The notes under the pieces: model-generated
What the model was told of the DNA's origin: nothing
What the model saw: only the letters and a program-made list of their open reading frames with translations
The model's database searches: none
Translations under genes and position numbers: made by a program
In this document: positions 27,670 to 37,191 of the stretch, one piece after another
How positions within the stretch are numbered: position 1 is the first letter of the stretch
Layout: every line of letters begins with the position of its first letter
Assembly: GCF_006714895.1 (NCBI RefSeq)
Contig: NZ_VFME01000001.1
Coordinates: 2,480,001-2,544,000, forward strand
Source of the DNA: Gramella sp. Hel_I_59
GTDB lineage: Bacteria; Bacteroidota; Bacteroidia; Flavobacteriales; Flavobacteriaceae
Reading direction: 5' to 3'
DNA length: 64,000 nt

Positions 27670-28890
27670 ATGAAAATAGTTCATACTGCCGACTGGCATA
27701 TTGGAAAGAAACTACATAAGCATGATCTTAGTGAAGACTTCGATCTATTTATCAACTGGCTCACCAAGTTTATAGAAGTTGAAAATGTCGACCTGCTCTT
27801 GATCTCCGGAGATATTTTTGATCTGGCGAACCCGTCTTCTGAAGCTCGCAGACAATATTATCGCGCACTCATTCGCTTACAAAAACTGAATTGTAAGATT
27901 ATTGCCACCGGTGGGAACCATGATTCTCCGGCAATGCTGGACGCTCCACAAGAAATTATGCGAGCCTTAGATCTTAGTGTAATTGGAGGTCTCCCGCAAG
28001 ATCTGAATGAAGTGATCATTCCGTTAAAGAATAAAAGCGGAGAAACAGAACTGGTGGTCGCAGCAATCCCCTACTTACGCGATGCCGATCTTAGAAGCGG
28101 AGAGCAGGCTTCAAATCACGAAGATAGAATTGAAGCGATTAGACTGGGAATTGAAAGAGTCTTTACGGAAGCTGCAGCTATTTGCCAACAAAAATACCCG
28201 GGAATTCCTGCAATTGCCATGGGACATTTATTTACCGCCGGAATTGAATCTTCAGAAAGTGAACGAGACATTCAAATTGGTAATCTTGCTGCTTTCCGGG
28301 CTTCACAATTTGGTAGTTATTATGAGTATCTCGCACTGGGACATATTCACAAACCTCAAAGAGTATCTGCAGAAAAACCTGTTTTCTATAGTGGATCTCC
28401 ATTTCCGCTTAGTTTTAGTGAGAGAGCCGATGAAAAAAGAATCCTGTTATTGGATACCGATGACAGTTACGAACCAGATAGCATTGCGATTCCAAGTTTC
28501 AGGAAGCTTATAAAGTTGAGTGGAAATCTTAGCGAACTGGAATTAAAACTTAATTCACTGGATCATAACTCCAGTTTAAAATCTTTAATAGAGGTAGATC
28601 TTGTAGAAGAACAGTATGACGCACAGAAAGTCTATGCGCTGGACCAGTTAGTAGATCAATTTCAAACCGATGGTTTCGAGATCGTAAAACAGCGTGTTCA
28701 GTTTAAAAACCAGATAGAAGGTAGTTCCCAGTTGTATGACGAGGATCAGCAATTGGAAGACCTGAAGCCTAAAGATGTTTTTGCTGAATTAATAGCTACT
28801 CACCAATACTCTAAAGACGATCAAAATGAGATCATGGCTGCTTTTGATGAAATCCTGGAAGATGTTCAATCTGGAAATACTGGCATTTAA
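27670..28890 (+). CDS. sbcD: Exonuclease SbcCD subunit D (Mre11-type nuclease)
   Basis: SbcD is the metallophosphoesterase nuclease of the SbcCD complex, which cuts DNA hairpins and processes blocked double-strand ends. The five phosphodiesterase motifs are visible: HTADWHIGK at the start, LISGDIFD, GGNHDSP, AMGHLF and LALGHIHKPQ. The C-terminal domain carries an acidic coil typical of the family. The stop at 28890 is directly followed by the sbcC start at 28891, so the two are strictly coupled. Confidence 0.95.
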   Translation: MKIVHTADWHIGKKLHKHDLSEDFDLFINWLTKFIEVENVDLLLISGDIFDLANPSSEARRQYYRALIRLQKLNCKIIATGGNHDSPAMLDAPQEIMRALDLSVIGGLPQDLNEVIIPLKNKSGETELVVAAIPYLRDADLRSGEQASNHEDRIEAIRLGIERVFTEAAAICQQKYPGIPAIAMGHLFTAGIESSESERDIQIGNLAAFRASQFGSYYEYLALGHIHKPQRVSAEKPVFYSGSPFPLSFSERADEKRILLLDTDDSYEPDSIAIPSFRKLIKLSGNLSELELKLNSLDHNSSLKSLIEVDLVEEQYDAQKVYALDQLVDQFQTDGFEIVKQRVQFKNQIEGSSQLYDEDQQLEDLKPKDVFAELIATHQYSKDDQNEIMAAFDEILEDVQSGNTGI

Positions 28891-31800
28891 ATGAAGATCT
28901 TAAAAATAGAATTCGAAAATATCAATTCCCTCAAGGGATCTCATAGTATCGATTTTACCAAAGAACCTTTTACCACCAATTCGCTCTTTGCAATCACAGG
29001 TCCAACAGGTAGCGGGAAAAGCAGTATTCTCGATGTTATTTCTCTGGCATTGTTTAATCATGTGCCTAGATTGGGAAAGATCACCAAAAACGAGATCGCC
29101 ACCAAAGGAGCGATCCTTACCCGGAATCAGAAAAATGCGATGGCCCGCATTACCTATAGCTGTAATTCTGGGATCTACAGTTCCCAATGGACCATTGAAA
29201 TTAACCGAAACAACAATCTGAATGATTATGAAATGGAACTTCATGATCATCAATCTGGCAAATTAATTGACCTAAAAAAGTCGCTAATTCCAGGTAAGAA
29301 TGAGGAATTGATCGGGCTTAATTACGACCAGTTCATAAAAGCTGTTCTGTTGGCTCAGGGTGAATTTGCCCAATTCCTGAGGGCAAAGAAGGATGAACGA
29401 GGTGAATTACTGGAGAAGATCACTGGAACCGGTATCTATCGACAGCTTGGAATTAGAGCTTTTGAAAAGAATAAGGAAGCCAGCCAGGAGATCATTCAGC
29501 AGCAGAACGAGATCAGGATCATAGATCAAAATTTGCTTAGTGATGAAGTTTTTACCGAGAAACAGCAGGATCTAAAGGAAAAATCGCAGACATGTGAAAA
29601 TTGGAGATCTGAGATAGAAAGTATAAAAAAAGCTATTGAGCTTAAAAAATCTGTCTCAGACCTGGAATCGCAACTTTCTATTTTAAAATCTTCGGAAGAA
29701 AAAGCTAAATCACAACTAGAAGATTTCGAAAAGGAACAGGGAAAACGTTTAAAATTGCATGAGAAGATCGAACCCAAAGCTGAAAGCTTTCGGGAATGGT
29801 CTCAAAACACTGCTAGAATAAAAGAACTGGAAGCTGAAAAGTCCAGGCTCTCCAATAAGCTCATTTCTACAAAGAAGAATATTGAAGAGCTGTTGGAAAA
29901 TGCTTCAGCTCTTACAGGATCAAAACTTTCAGAAGAAAATCTGGAAAAAGGCATATTCGATTTTAGACAACGAGTGCTGGATCTACAACAGAAAAGAGCA
30001 GATAAACTTTCTCTTTACACTACCAGAAAGGAGCAGTTAAGGACCGAATTAAGAGATATGGAAATTTCAGTGAGTGATGATGCCGCTGAGTTAAAATCCA
30101 AACTCAATACTGCTTTCAATTCTATTTCTTCGGAATTAGAGAGGCTACTTCAGAAACATCAAATTGCGGCAATCGAGGATATTTCCGAAGAAATGGAAAA
30201 GCTACGAGTATTTCAGAAACGATCGCGGGATGCCTACCGTTATTTCATGGAGCTTCAGGATAGCAGAAAGGAGTCTGGCGCGGTACTGGAGCAGCTGAAA
30301 CTTCTGGAACCTGAGCTTAATTCTGCACCTGAAAAGATTAATAAACTATCCAAAGACACTGCCTTATTGAAGTCGGATCTGGCAAACAAGCAGCTTAGCC
30401 TTGAAAATTTAAAGTTACGTGCGAGCCTGGAGGAACACAGAAAGAATCTGGTAGATGGAAAGCCATGCCCTCTCTGTGGAGCAACAGAGCATCCTCTTGC
30501 CGAAGAAAATGGGGGAAGTGCTTCAGTTCTGGAAACTGAAATTGCCAGCCTTACAAAGAGCTACGAGAGTTCCCGGGAATTACTTATGCGGGAAGAATCT
30601 AAACTGGAAAATATCAGGAAAAATTTCAGTGAATATTCTGAAAAGTTGAAAGCACTTCAGCTAAAGGAAAAAGAGCAAATTCAGCGCTTAAGTACAAATT
30701 ATGAAGAATTCAGCAATTTAAAGACTAAGGAAGAATTTCAGAAATATGAAAACAGTCTGGAAGAGAAATCCCGGGATCTGGCAAAAATGGAAAGGTCTTC
30801 GCGTCTTAGCAATTCTTACAGGAATGCTCTGCCTATCGTGGATGAAATTCAGGAAATCATTGATGCTGGTAAAAATCTGAAATTACAGATAGATAACCTT
30901 TACTCAGGATCGAATATTCAAAATGATGTACAGCAACTGCATACAAACTGGATCAGACTTCTACAGGAAAGAGATAGCCTTACAGAGCAACTGAAAACAA
31001 TTTCATCACAATACACCAAAATCATTGAAAAGCAGGAGAATATAGAAGGCGAACTCAAAGCCTTCTGCTTAGTGCATGATTTTGAAAGTATTGAAACTGC
31101 GAGGAATTTTTTATTGAGCGAATCTGAAGCCAGCAACTTTAGAAGAGAAAAACAGCAGATCGCCAATCAATTAACCAGTGCTCATGCTTCTGGCAAAACA
31201 CTTCTGGAACAGCTATCAAAACTGAAAAAAATCGAACCTGAACAAGAGCGTTCGATACTCGAAGAACAGTTGAAAGAGAAGACAACTGAACTAGCTAACA
31301 TGGATACTGCTTGTAAGGAAATCGATAGGATCCTTAAAAATTACGAGGATAATATCAATCGTAAAACCAAACTCCAAGAGGAAATTTCAGAAAAGGAAAA
31401 GCAGAGTAAAAGATGGCGTATTCTTAACGAGCTTATTGGAGATTCCAAAGGGAAAAAATTCAACGATTTCGCCCAGGATCTTACGTTATCCAGATTACTC
31501 AGCCTTGCTAACGTTCGTTTAAAAGATCTAAATGATCGCTATCTTATCGATAAACCTGAAGTACAGGAAGACGACGGACTCGTAGCAATAGATCAGCATA
31601 TGGGTGGTCAGCGAAGATCTGTCAAAACGCTGTCTGGCGGAGAAACTTTTATACTCAGCCTGAGCATGGCGCTGGCATTGTCTGACCTTGCTTCTAAAAA
31701 TGTAGAAATTAACAGTCTGTTTATCGATGAAGGTTTTGGAACGCTGGATCCTGAAACACTGGATCAAACCCTGGATACGCTGGAAAGGTTGAAGGCCGAA

Positions 31801-31914
31801 AGTTCCAAGACCATTGGAATTATAAGTCACGTTGATTCATTAAAAGAGAGAATTTCCACGCAAATAAAATTAACAAGAAATGGACAGGGATATAGTAGCC
31901 TGGAAATAAGTTGA
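28891..31914 (+). CDS. sbcC: Exonuclease SbcCD subunit C (Rad50-type ATPase)
   Basis: The SMC-like ATPase partner of SbcD, 1007 residues. Walker A GPTGSGKS is at residues 37-44; two long coiled coils flank a zinc hook CPLC (Cys526, Cys529) that joins two molecules; the ABC signature LSGGE is at about 914 and Walker B SLFIDEGFGTLD at about 943-954. ATP binding closes the dimer and controls the SbcD nuclease. The gene ends 6 nt before a GC-rich hairpin. Confidence 0.96.
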   Translation: MKILKIEFENINSLKGSHSIDFTKEPFTTNSLFAITGPTGSGKSSILDVISLALFNHVPRLGKITKNEIATKGAILTRNQKNAMARITYSCNSGIYSSQWTIEINRNNNLNDYEMELHDHQSGKLIDLKKSLIPGKNEELIGLNYDQFIKAVLLAQGEFAQFLRAKKDERGELLEKITGTGIYRQLGIRAFEKNKEASQEIIQQQNEIRIIDQNLLSDEVFTEKQQDLKEKSQTCENWRSEIESIKKAIELKKSVSDLESQLSILKSSEEKAKSQLEDFEKEQGKRLKLHEKIEPKAESFREWSQNTARIKELEAEKSRLSNKLISTKKNIEELLENASALTGSKLSEENLEKGIFDFRQRVLDLQQKRADKLSLYTTRKEQLRTELRDMEISVSDDAAELKSKLNTAFNSISSELERLLQKHQIAAIEDISEEMEKLRVFQKRSRDAYRYFMELQDSRKESGAVLEQLKLLEPELNSAPEKINKLSKDTALLKSDLANKQLSLENLKLRASLEEHRKNLVDGKPCPLCGATEHPLAEENGGSASVLETEIASLTKSYESSRELLMREESKLENIRKNFSEYSEKLKALQLKEKEQIQRLSTNYEEFSNLKTKEEFQKYENSLEEKSRDLAKMERSSRLSNSYRNALPIVDEIQEIIDAGKNLKLQIDNLYSGSNIQNDVQQLHTNWIRLLQERDSLTEQLKTISSQYTKIIEKQENIEGELKAFCLVHDFESIETARNFLLSESEASNFRREKQQIANQLTSAHASGKTLLEQLSKLKKIEPEQERSILEEQLKEKTTELANMDTACKEIDRILKNYEDNINRKTKLQEEISEKEKQSKRWRILNELIGDSKGKKFNDFAQDLTLSRLLSLANVRLKDLNDRYLIDKPEVQEDDGLVAIDQHMGGQRRSVKTLSGGETFILSLSMALALSDLASKNVEINSLFIDEGFGTLDPETLDQTLDTLERLKAESSKTIGIISHVDSLKERISTQIKLTRNGQGYSSLEIS

Positions 31915-31920
31915 AAGAGA

Positions 31921-31941
31921 AAAGCCGGACTCTCCGGCTTT
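31921..31941 (+). terminator. Terminator after sbcC
   Basis: A 9-bp stem AAAGCCGGA/TCCGGCTTT with loop CTC (31930-31932), followed by GTCTT. The T run is weak but the hairpin is close to the stop. Confidence 0.7.
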
Positions 31942-32226
31942 GTCTTAGGCTAATTCAATGATTAAAAATTAAAAATTGAACCATAGTTTTGAAATTTATT
32001 TCTCCATATAAACCTCCTTCTTTTTAGTCTCAATATATTTACGACAAATTGTAAGTCAGGGTTTTACGGGAATCGACACTATTGGTTAAATGATTAACAC
32101 AAAAGCAACGATTGAGATGATTTTTCCTGTTTTCAGCAGGTTTTATCACAAAGTGACTGCAAAGCTGAATTTCATGCCGCGGAGTTTAATTATATTTACT
32201 GAAACTGTCTACTACACACATTATTT
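31942..32226. other. Intergenic region before the stress protein gene
   Basis: No gene seen. It contains a short palindrome GTTAA-ATGA-TTAAC near 32083-32096 of unknown meaning, and presumably the promoter of the stress protein, for which I see no clear -33/-7 pair. Confidence 0.4.
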
Positions 32227-33078
32227 ATGGAAAAGAAGATCCTAGTCCCTACCAATTTCACCAAACATTCATGGAGCGCATTGATTTTTGCCATGAAGCT
32301 GTTCAAGAAATTTCCATGCACTTTCTATCTAATTAACGTTTATAGCTCTCGCGGTTCATTAAGTGAAGCGATGTCCATCCACAAGGAAGATGATGAAGAA
32401 ACCAATGCATCTGTTTCTGAAAAAGGACTTGCAAGGATCATGCAGGGCTTGAATTTTAGAAAAGAGAATCAAAAACATCAATTTGAACAGATAAGTTTTG
32501 ATGGCAGTCTGGTTGAGGGAATACAGGAGCAGGTGAATAAGCTTGGGATCGATATGATCATTGTAGGTTCACCCGGCGATACTGCGGGAATCAATACTGC
32601 AGAGAATAACAAGATCTCCAAGATAACTGAAAAGATCAAAGAATGCCCAGTGCTGGTCATCCCGGAGAAGTATGAAACTGCGATCGACCCTAATCTGGAG
32701 ATCGTGTTTCCAACAAATTTACGCAAGCCGTTTAAGCCAAGCGAACTGGAACATCTCATAGAACTTGCTCAAAATACAGAATGTTCCATTAGAGTACTCT
32801 ATATCAATACGGAAGGGAAAGCACTCTCAACCGATCAGGAGAAGAATAAAGAAGACCTGTTGAAGCAACTGGCCAAGGTAAATACCAGTTATCATATGCT
32901 TACCAAAACCAGTCCTACAACCGGAGTGCATTTATTTATTGAAAGCAGGGAAAGTGATTTTCTTGCCTTGTATCAAAGAAAACAAGGATTCTTCGGAAAG
33001 ATATTTAATAAAGCAGCTATTGAGGATATAGATTTTGATCCAAAATTACCAGTGCTTATTCTGAAGGAAATACGCTAA
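32227..33078 (+). CDS. Universal stress protein (two-domain UspA family)
   Basis: A 283-residue protein made of two Usp-like Rossmann domains. The first starts MEKKILVPTNFTKHSWSAL and ends near IDMIIVGSPGDTAG, the second is more diverged and starts near LEIVFPTNLRKPF. The ATP-binding G-x2-G-x9-G(S/T) motif is incomplete in both, so nucleotide binding is doubtful. Two-domain Usp proteins of this size are frequent in Bacteroidota and respond to stress; the role here is unknown. It lies 122 nt before the AsmA-like gene on the same strand. Confidence 0.82.
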   Translation: MEKKILVPTNFTKHSWSALIFAMKLFKKFPCTFYLINVYSSRGSLSEAMSIHKEDDEETNASVSEKGLARIMQGLNFRKENQKHQFEQISFDGSLVEGIQEQVNKLGIDMIIVGSPGDTAGINTAENNKISKITEKIKECPVLVIPEKYETAIDPNLEIVFPTNLRKPFKPSELEHLIELAQNTECSIRVLYINTEGKALSTDQEKNKEDLLKQLAKVNTSYHMLTKTSPTTGVHLFIESRESDFLALYQRKQGFFGKIFNKAAIEDIDFDPKLPVLILKEIR

Positions 33079-33200
33079 GAATTTTATTTATTATATCCTA
33101 ATATTGGTTTCATATGAAAATGTGGAACCAATTCATTTTTAATGTATTTTGGATCACTAAGATTTCACCTGATTAACCTGGAAAGAGCTTAACCAAATCT

Positions 33201-36200
33201 GTGGATAATACCAGCAAGAAAAAAAAGAGAAAAAAGCCTAATTGGATCAAACGCATTCTTATTGCATTAGGTCTGCTGTTTCTTGCGCCCCTATTTCTTT
33301 TTACATTGGGATGGTTTAGTCGGGACCTTTTGATAGATGAGCTTCAAATATGGTATGAAGCAAATAGTAACGGGACTCTGGAAATTGGAGAGGTAAATGC
33401 AAATTTTATCACCGGTTTTCCAAATGTTGGTTTCAGTATAGAGGATGTCAAACAAAGTAGTTTCGATACGATTCTGGATAAGAGAACCATCATTAAGCTG
33501 GCGAGAGCAGATGTGAATATTGCCGCAAAAGACCTGATGCGGGGAAATATTCAGTTTCGTAATATCAAGATTAGAGATGCGAGTGTTCATACACAAGTTC
33601 TTACGGAAAAAAATCTCCAGGAATATATTGAACTGAAGCTAAAAAAGCAGCTCGAACAGAACAGCGGATTTGATCTTCCCTCCTGGGTTCACCCTGATAA
33701 AACAAATTTCCAGCTGCAGAACGTTCACTTTATCGCTGAAAATAAAATACTTCATAAGTACTTCGATCTTGTTGCAGAAAATGTTTCTGGACAAATTAGA
33801 TCAGGTGACGAAATCATCAGCGGAAATATTACCTACGAGGTTTTTATCAACGATCTTGGATTCAATACCCGAAAAGGTAGTTTTATCAATGGAGCCCTGG
33901 CCACGGGAAGCCCGGAATTTGAACTGAAAAAATCCAGTAATACGCTGAGTTTACCAGCTTTTGAACTTCAGCTGGATGATCAGTATTTTGAAGCAGAAGC
34001 TCAATTCGTGTTTAATAAACTTACAGAATACGAATTCAGTTTAAAAAATGAGGTAACAGATTTTAAAAAGATCCAGCAGTTTCTGGCAGATTCACTGGCC
34101 GCTAAGGTAAAACCATACCAGCTTCAGGATCCCATCGCCACCAATTTAAAACTAAAAGGAAAATTTGCATACGGAGACGTTCCTTTTATTCATGTCGACT
34201 TCAGTACGAATAATAACAAGCTTCAACTATTCGAAGAGCTTGAACTTGAAAATGTAGAATCTCACGGAATTCTCACGAACAATCTAAATTCGACAGACTC
34301 TCTGGCAGAACAACCCGGCAAGCGAGATATCAAGCTTTATTTCAAAGATTTTTCAGCGAATCTGGAAGATATACAGGTAAGTGCTCAGGAGAGTTATTAC
34401 CAGTCTACGGCGAACCTACGAAACCAGGTTAAGGCCAATATACAGGTCAACGGTTCTAATGAAACCATGGCCAGGGCTCTTGATCATGAGAACTTCAGTT
34501 TTGAAGGCGGACAGTTTTCTCTGGATGCTACAATAGATGGCAATATTGATGACCCATACATGATTCTTAATGCTGCCAAAGGCACATTTACTATGGGAAA
34601 TACGCGGGTGGCATTAAAGGAAAATAATGTACAGCTGCCACTGCGGCGTCTTGATCTGAAACTGGATAACAACAATTCGATTCTCAGGCAATTACAGATC
34701 GACCTTCCCAATGGGGAAAGTTTGAATTTTCGAGGAAATGTAAAGAATGTTTCAGCACTTATGGCTTCGAACCCTTCAAACCCTGCAGAGGCCAGTCTTA
34801 TTTTGAACTCAGATGCTCTTAATCTTGATGACCTCATCAATACGGCAACTAAATTCACTTCAGAAAATAAAGGTGATCAGGATAATTTAAAGACATTGCA
34901 TCAAACACTGGCGACGATCTATAAAAAGTTTCAACCTGGCTTTCAGCTGAATATAAATTCTGTGATCTACCAGGATAACTTATTTCAAAATTTAAAAGCT
35001 CGGGTACATTTAAAGAATTCTGAAGTTATACAGTTCGATCAACTTCAGTTCGATTATCAGGATGCCGAAACTTTACTTTCAGGAAGTGTTTGGGTTCCAA
35101 AGGTCAAAGAGAATAACCGCGAGCCTATTTTTATAAATGTAACTGCAGATTCGAAAGGTTCTATCAGAGTTTTCCAGGATCTTTTCAATATTAAACTGGT
35201 TTCTTTACGGAAGGGCGATTTTGCCTTTCAAGGTAAATTTACGGGCAACGTTCAGTATTTCGATCAGTTGCTGAGAAATGCTGAAGGTGATCTACAGTTA
35301 TCTGGCACAGAGTTTTACTATCCAGAGGCTGAAATGAAATTTGCCATGGATACCCTACATGTAGGTATTGAGAAAAGCGATATTCAGATCGATCGATTTG
35401 CATTGGAAACTATTGGTCATCACCCAATTTATCTACAGAGTAAGATCACAGATTTTGCTTCTTTTTTGCTGGAGAAAGATACCGATACCGGGAGTATTGC
35501 TGTAAAACTGGATGCAAACTATATTGATGTTGACCAGTGGTTGGAATCTATTGCTGAAATGGAGCGAGACAGTTTGAAGGATATTAACAAGAATACACAT
35601 GTTTCAAATATATTCCAGGATATTTATAAGTTTCATCCAAAGGTCCAGGTTGAGTTAGACTCAGTAAAATTCAATGATCTTATTTCTGAAGGTCTTAAGG
35701 CATTCGTGAATTTCGAAAATGACTCGATCCTCAAGCTTGATGATCTCAATCTAAAATTTAAAGAGACCCGCGCCAATATTCAGGGCTCTATCACTGCAAA
35801 GGAGCCAGTCATTAATACTGAAAATGAAAATCCCTTTGACTTCCAGTTTTCGCTAGCCATGAACGGAAAATCCAAAGATCTTAACGAGCTTTTAAATACT
35901 GTAAACTTTGAACTAAATTCTGGTGATTTTGAGTTTACCGGAAGTTACCAGGGACAGGCACAGGATCTTAGTATTCTTAATTCTAATGCGGAAGGAGACC
36001 TTAAACTTGGTGCTACCCTGGTCAGGATCAATGAAACAGACCTTGAAATCCCCGTAGATAGTCTGCATTTGATCATTAAAAATGATCTTGCAACTCTTGA
36101 TCGACTCGATGTGGATCTACCTGGTAAAAGTTCGATCGATATCACTGGTACTATCGATCATTTTTCGAATTTTATTAATAACGAACAATTGGAACTTGCC

Positions 36201-37154
36201 CATACTTCTAATTTCATGATTAGATCGCCCTATCTGGATAGTAAGGATATTGCTGAATTTATTGGTTCCGATTCCTCAAAGAGAAAGAAGAAGACTAAAT
36301 CTGAATTTAAGGTCACTAATCTCAAGGAAATTCTTAGGAATATTAATGACTCTTATTTTCCAACCGCCAGTGTCGCCCTGGACAGCGTTATACTTGAAGG
36401 GCTGGGAGTTTCAGATTTTAATGCCAAGTTGAGTTTTGACCCTGAAGGCAATTTTAAACTGAACAATACGAACTTTAGTTACCAACAAGGCTCAATTGAG
36501 GTTGAACTACTCGCCAGCGTTGATTCTTCGGAAGTGCTTCCAGTACATTTGATGACAGAGATAAATGCTGTAGATATTCAGAAGCTTATAGCAGATCTTG
36601 ACTATCTGAATATGGAAGAATTAAGTTCTGCTGAAAAAATTGCAGGTAAACTTAATCTGAAAATTGATGCCAGAACTAAGTTATTGTCAAACGGCAACAT
36701 AGATATCAACTCACTGAACGGCAGCATAGTATTTGACCTGCAAGATCTGGAACTATACGATTTTAAGCCAGTTCTGGAGTCGGTCGTTCTAATGAAAGAA
36801 GAACGTTTTGAAAAGCTGCGGTTCAGACCAATAACTCAAACTTTCAGGATTGAAAACGGCGTAGTAATAGTTCCAAGAACACAGATACAATCTTCAGCTT
36901 TGCAGTTGTATGCTGAAGGAGAATTTAAGCTGGATGAATATTTTGATATCTGGCTTTCCCTACCCTGGAAAAATTTGAAGTCCAATGACGGACTTCAATT
37001 ACCTGAAAAAGAAACCTACAAAGAGGCAGGAGCGAAGTTTTACCTTCAGCTAATTCAGAATAAAGAAAGTGATGAAGAGAAAGAACGAAAGCTAAGAACA
37101 CGTTTTCGATTATGGAACCGTGAGTTGAAAAATAAAACATCCTCAGATAATTAA
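33201..37154 (+). CDS. AsmA-like family envelope protein
   Basis: A 1317-residue protein with a basic N terminus (KKKKRKKPNWIKR), one membrane helix (about residues 18-42) and a very long extracytoplasmic beta-rich region. The C-terminal part has the AsmA-type pattern, IDINSLNGSIVFDLQDLELYDFKPVL and YAEGEFKLDEYFDIWLSLPWK. AsmA/TamB-type proteins form lipid-conducting bridges between the inner and outer membranes; that role here is inference. The start is a GTG at 33201, with no better ATG nearby. Internal repeats around the SGDFEFTG/KGDFAFQG blocks suggest tandem modules. It ends at a terminator hairpin. Confidence 0.83.
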   Translation: MDNTSKKKKRKKPNWIKRILIALGLLFLAPLFLFTLGWFSRDLLIDELQIWYEANSNGTLEIGEVNANFITGFPNVGFSIEDVKQSSFDTILDKRTIIKLARADVNIAAKDLMRGNIQFRNIKIRDASVHTQVLTEKNLQEYIELKLKKQLEQNSGFDLPSWVHPDKTNFQLQNVHFIAENKILHKYFDLVAENVSGQIRSGDEIISGNITYEVFINDLGFNTRKGSFINGALATGSPEFELKKSSNTLSLPAFELQLDDQYFEAEAQFVFNKLTEYEFSLKNEVTDFKKIQQFLADSLAAKVKPYQLQDPIATNLKLKGKFAYGDVPFIHVDFSTNNNKLQLFEELELENVESHGILTNNLNSTDSLAEQPGKRDIKLYFKDFSANLEDIQVSAQESYYQSTANLRNQVKANIQVNGSNETMARALDHENFSFEGGQFSLDATIDGNIDDPYMILNAAKGTFTMGNTRVALKENNVQLPLRRLDLKLDNNNSILRQLQIDLPNGESLNFRGNVKNVSALMASNPSNPAEASLILNSDALNLDDLINTATKFTSENKGDQDNLKTLHQTLATIYKKFQPGFQLNINSVIYQDNLFQNLKARVHLKNSEVIQFDQLQFDYQDAETLLSGSVWVPKVKENNREPIFINVTADSKGSIRVFQDLFNIKLVSLRKGDFAFQGKFTGNVQYFDQLLRNAEGDLQLSGTEFYYPEAEMKFAMDTLHVGIEKSDIQIDRFALETIGHHPIYLQSKITDFASFLLEKDTDTGSIAVKLDANYIDVDQWLESIAEMERDSLKDINKNTHVSNIFQDIYKFHPKVQVELDSVKFNDLISEGLKAFVNFENDSILKLDDLNLKFKETRANIQGSITAKEPVINTENENPFDFQFSLAMNGKSKDLNELLNTVNFELNSGDFEFTGSYQGQAQDLSILNSNAEGDLKLGATLVRINETDLEIPVDSLHLIIKNDLATLDRLDVDLPGKSSIDITGTIDHFSNFINNEQLELAHTSNFMIRSPYLDSKDIAEFIGSDSSKRKKKTKSEFKVTNLKEILRNINDSYFPTASVALDSVILEGLGVSDFNAKLSFDPEGNFKLNNTNFSYQQGSIEVELLASVDSSEVLPVHLMTEINAVDIQKLIADLDYLNMEELSSAEKIAGKLNLKIDARTKLLSNGNIDINSLNGSIVFDLQDLELYDFKPVLESVVLMKEERFEKLRFRPITQTFRIENGVVIVPRTQIQSSALQLYAEGEFKLDEYFDIWLSLPWKNLKSNDGLQLPEKETYKEAGAKFYLQLIQNKESDEEKERKLRTRFRLWNRELKNKTSSDN

Positions 37155-37156
37155 AA

Positions 37157-37178
37157 TTCCCGCCAATTGGCGGGAATA
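37157..37178. terminator. Bidirectional terminator between the AsmA-like and GH13 genes
   Basis: A perfect 9-bp palindromic stem ATTCCCGCC/GGCGGGAAT with loop AATT, between two convergent stops. Confidence 0.8.
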
Positions 37179-37191
37179 TTGAATTTATAAT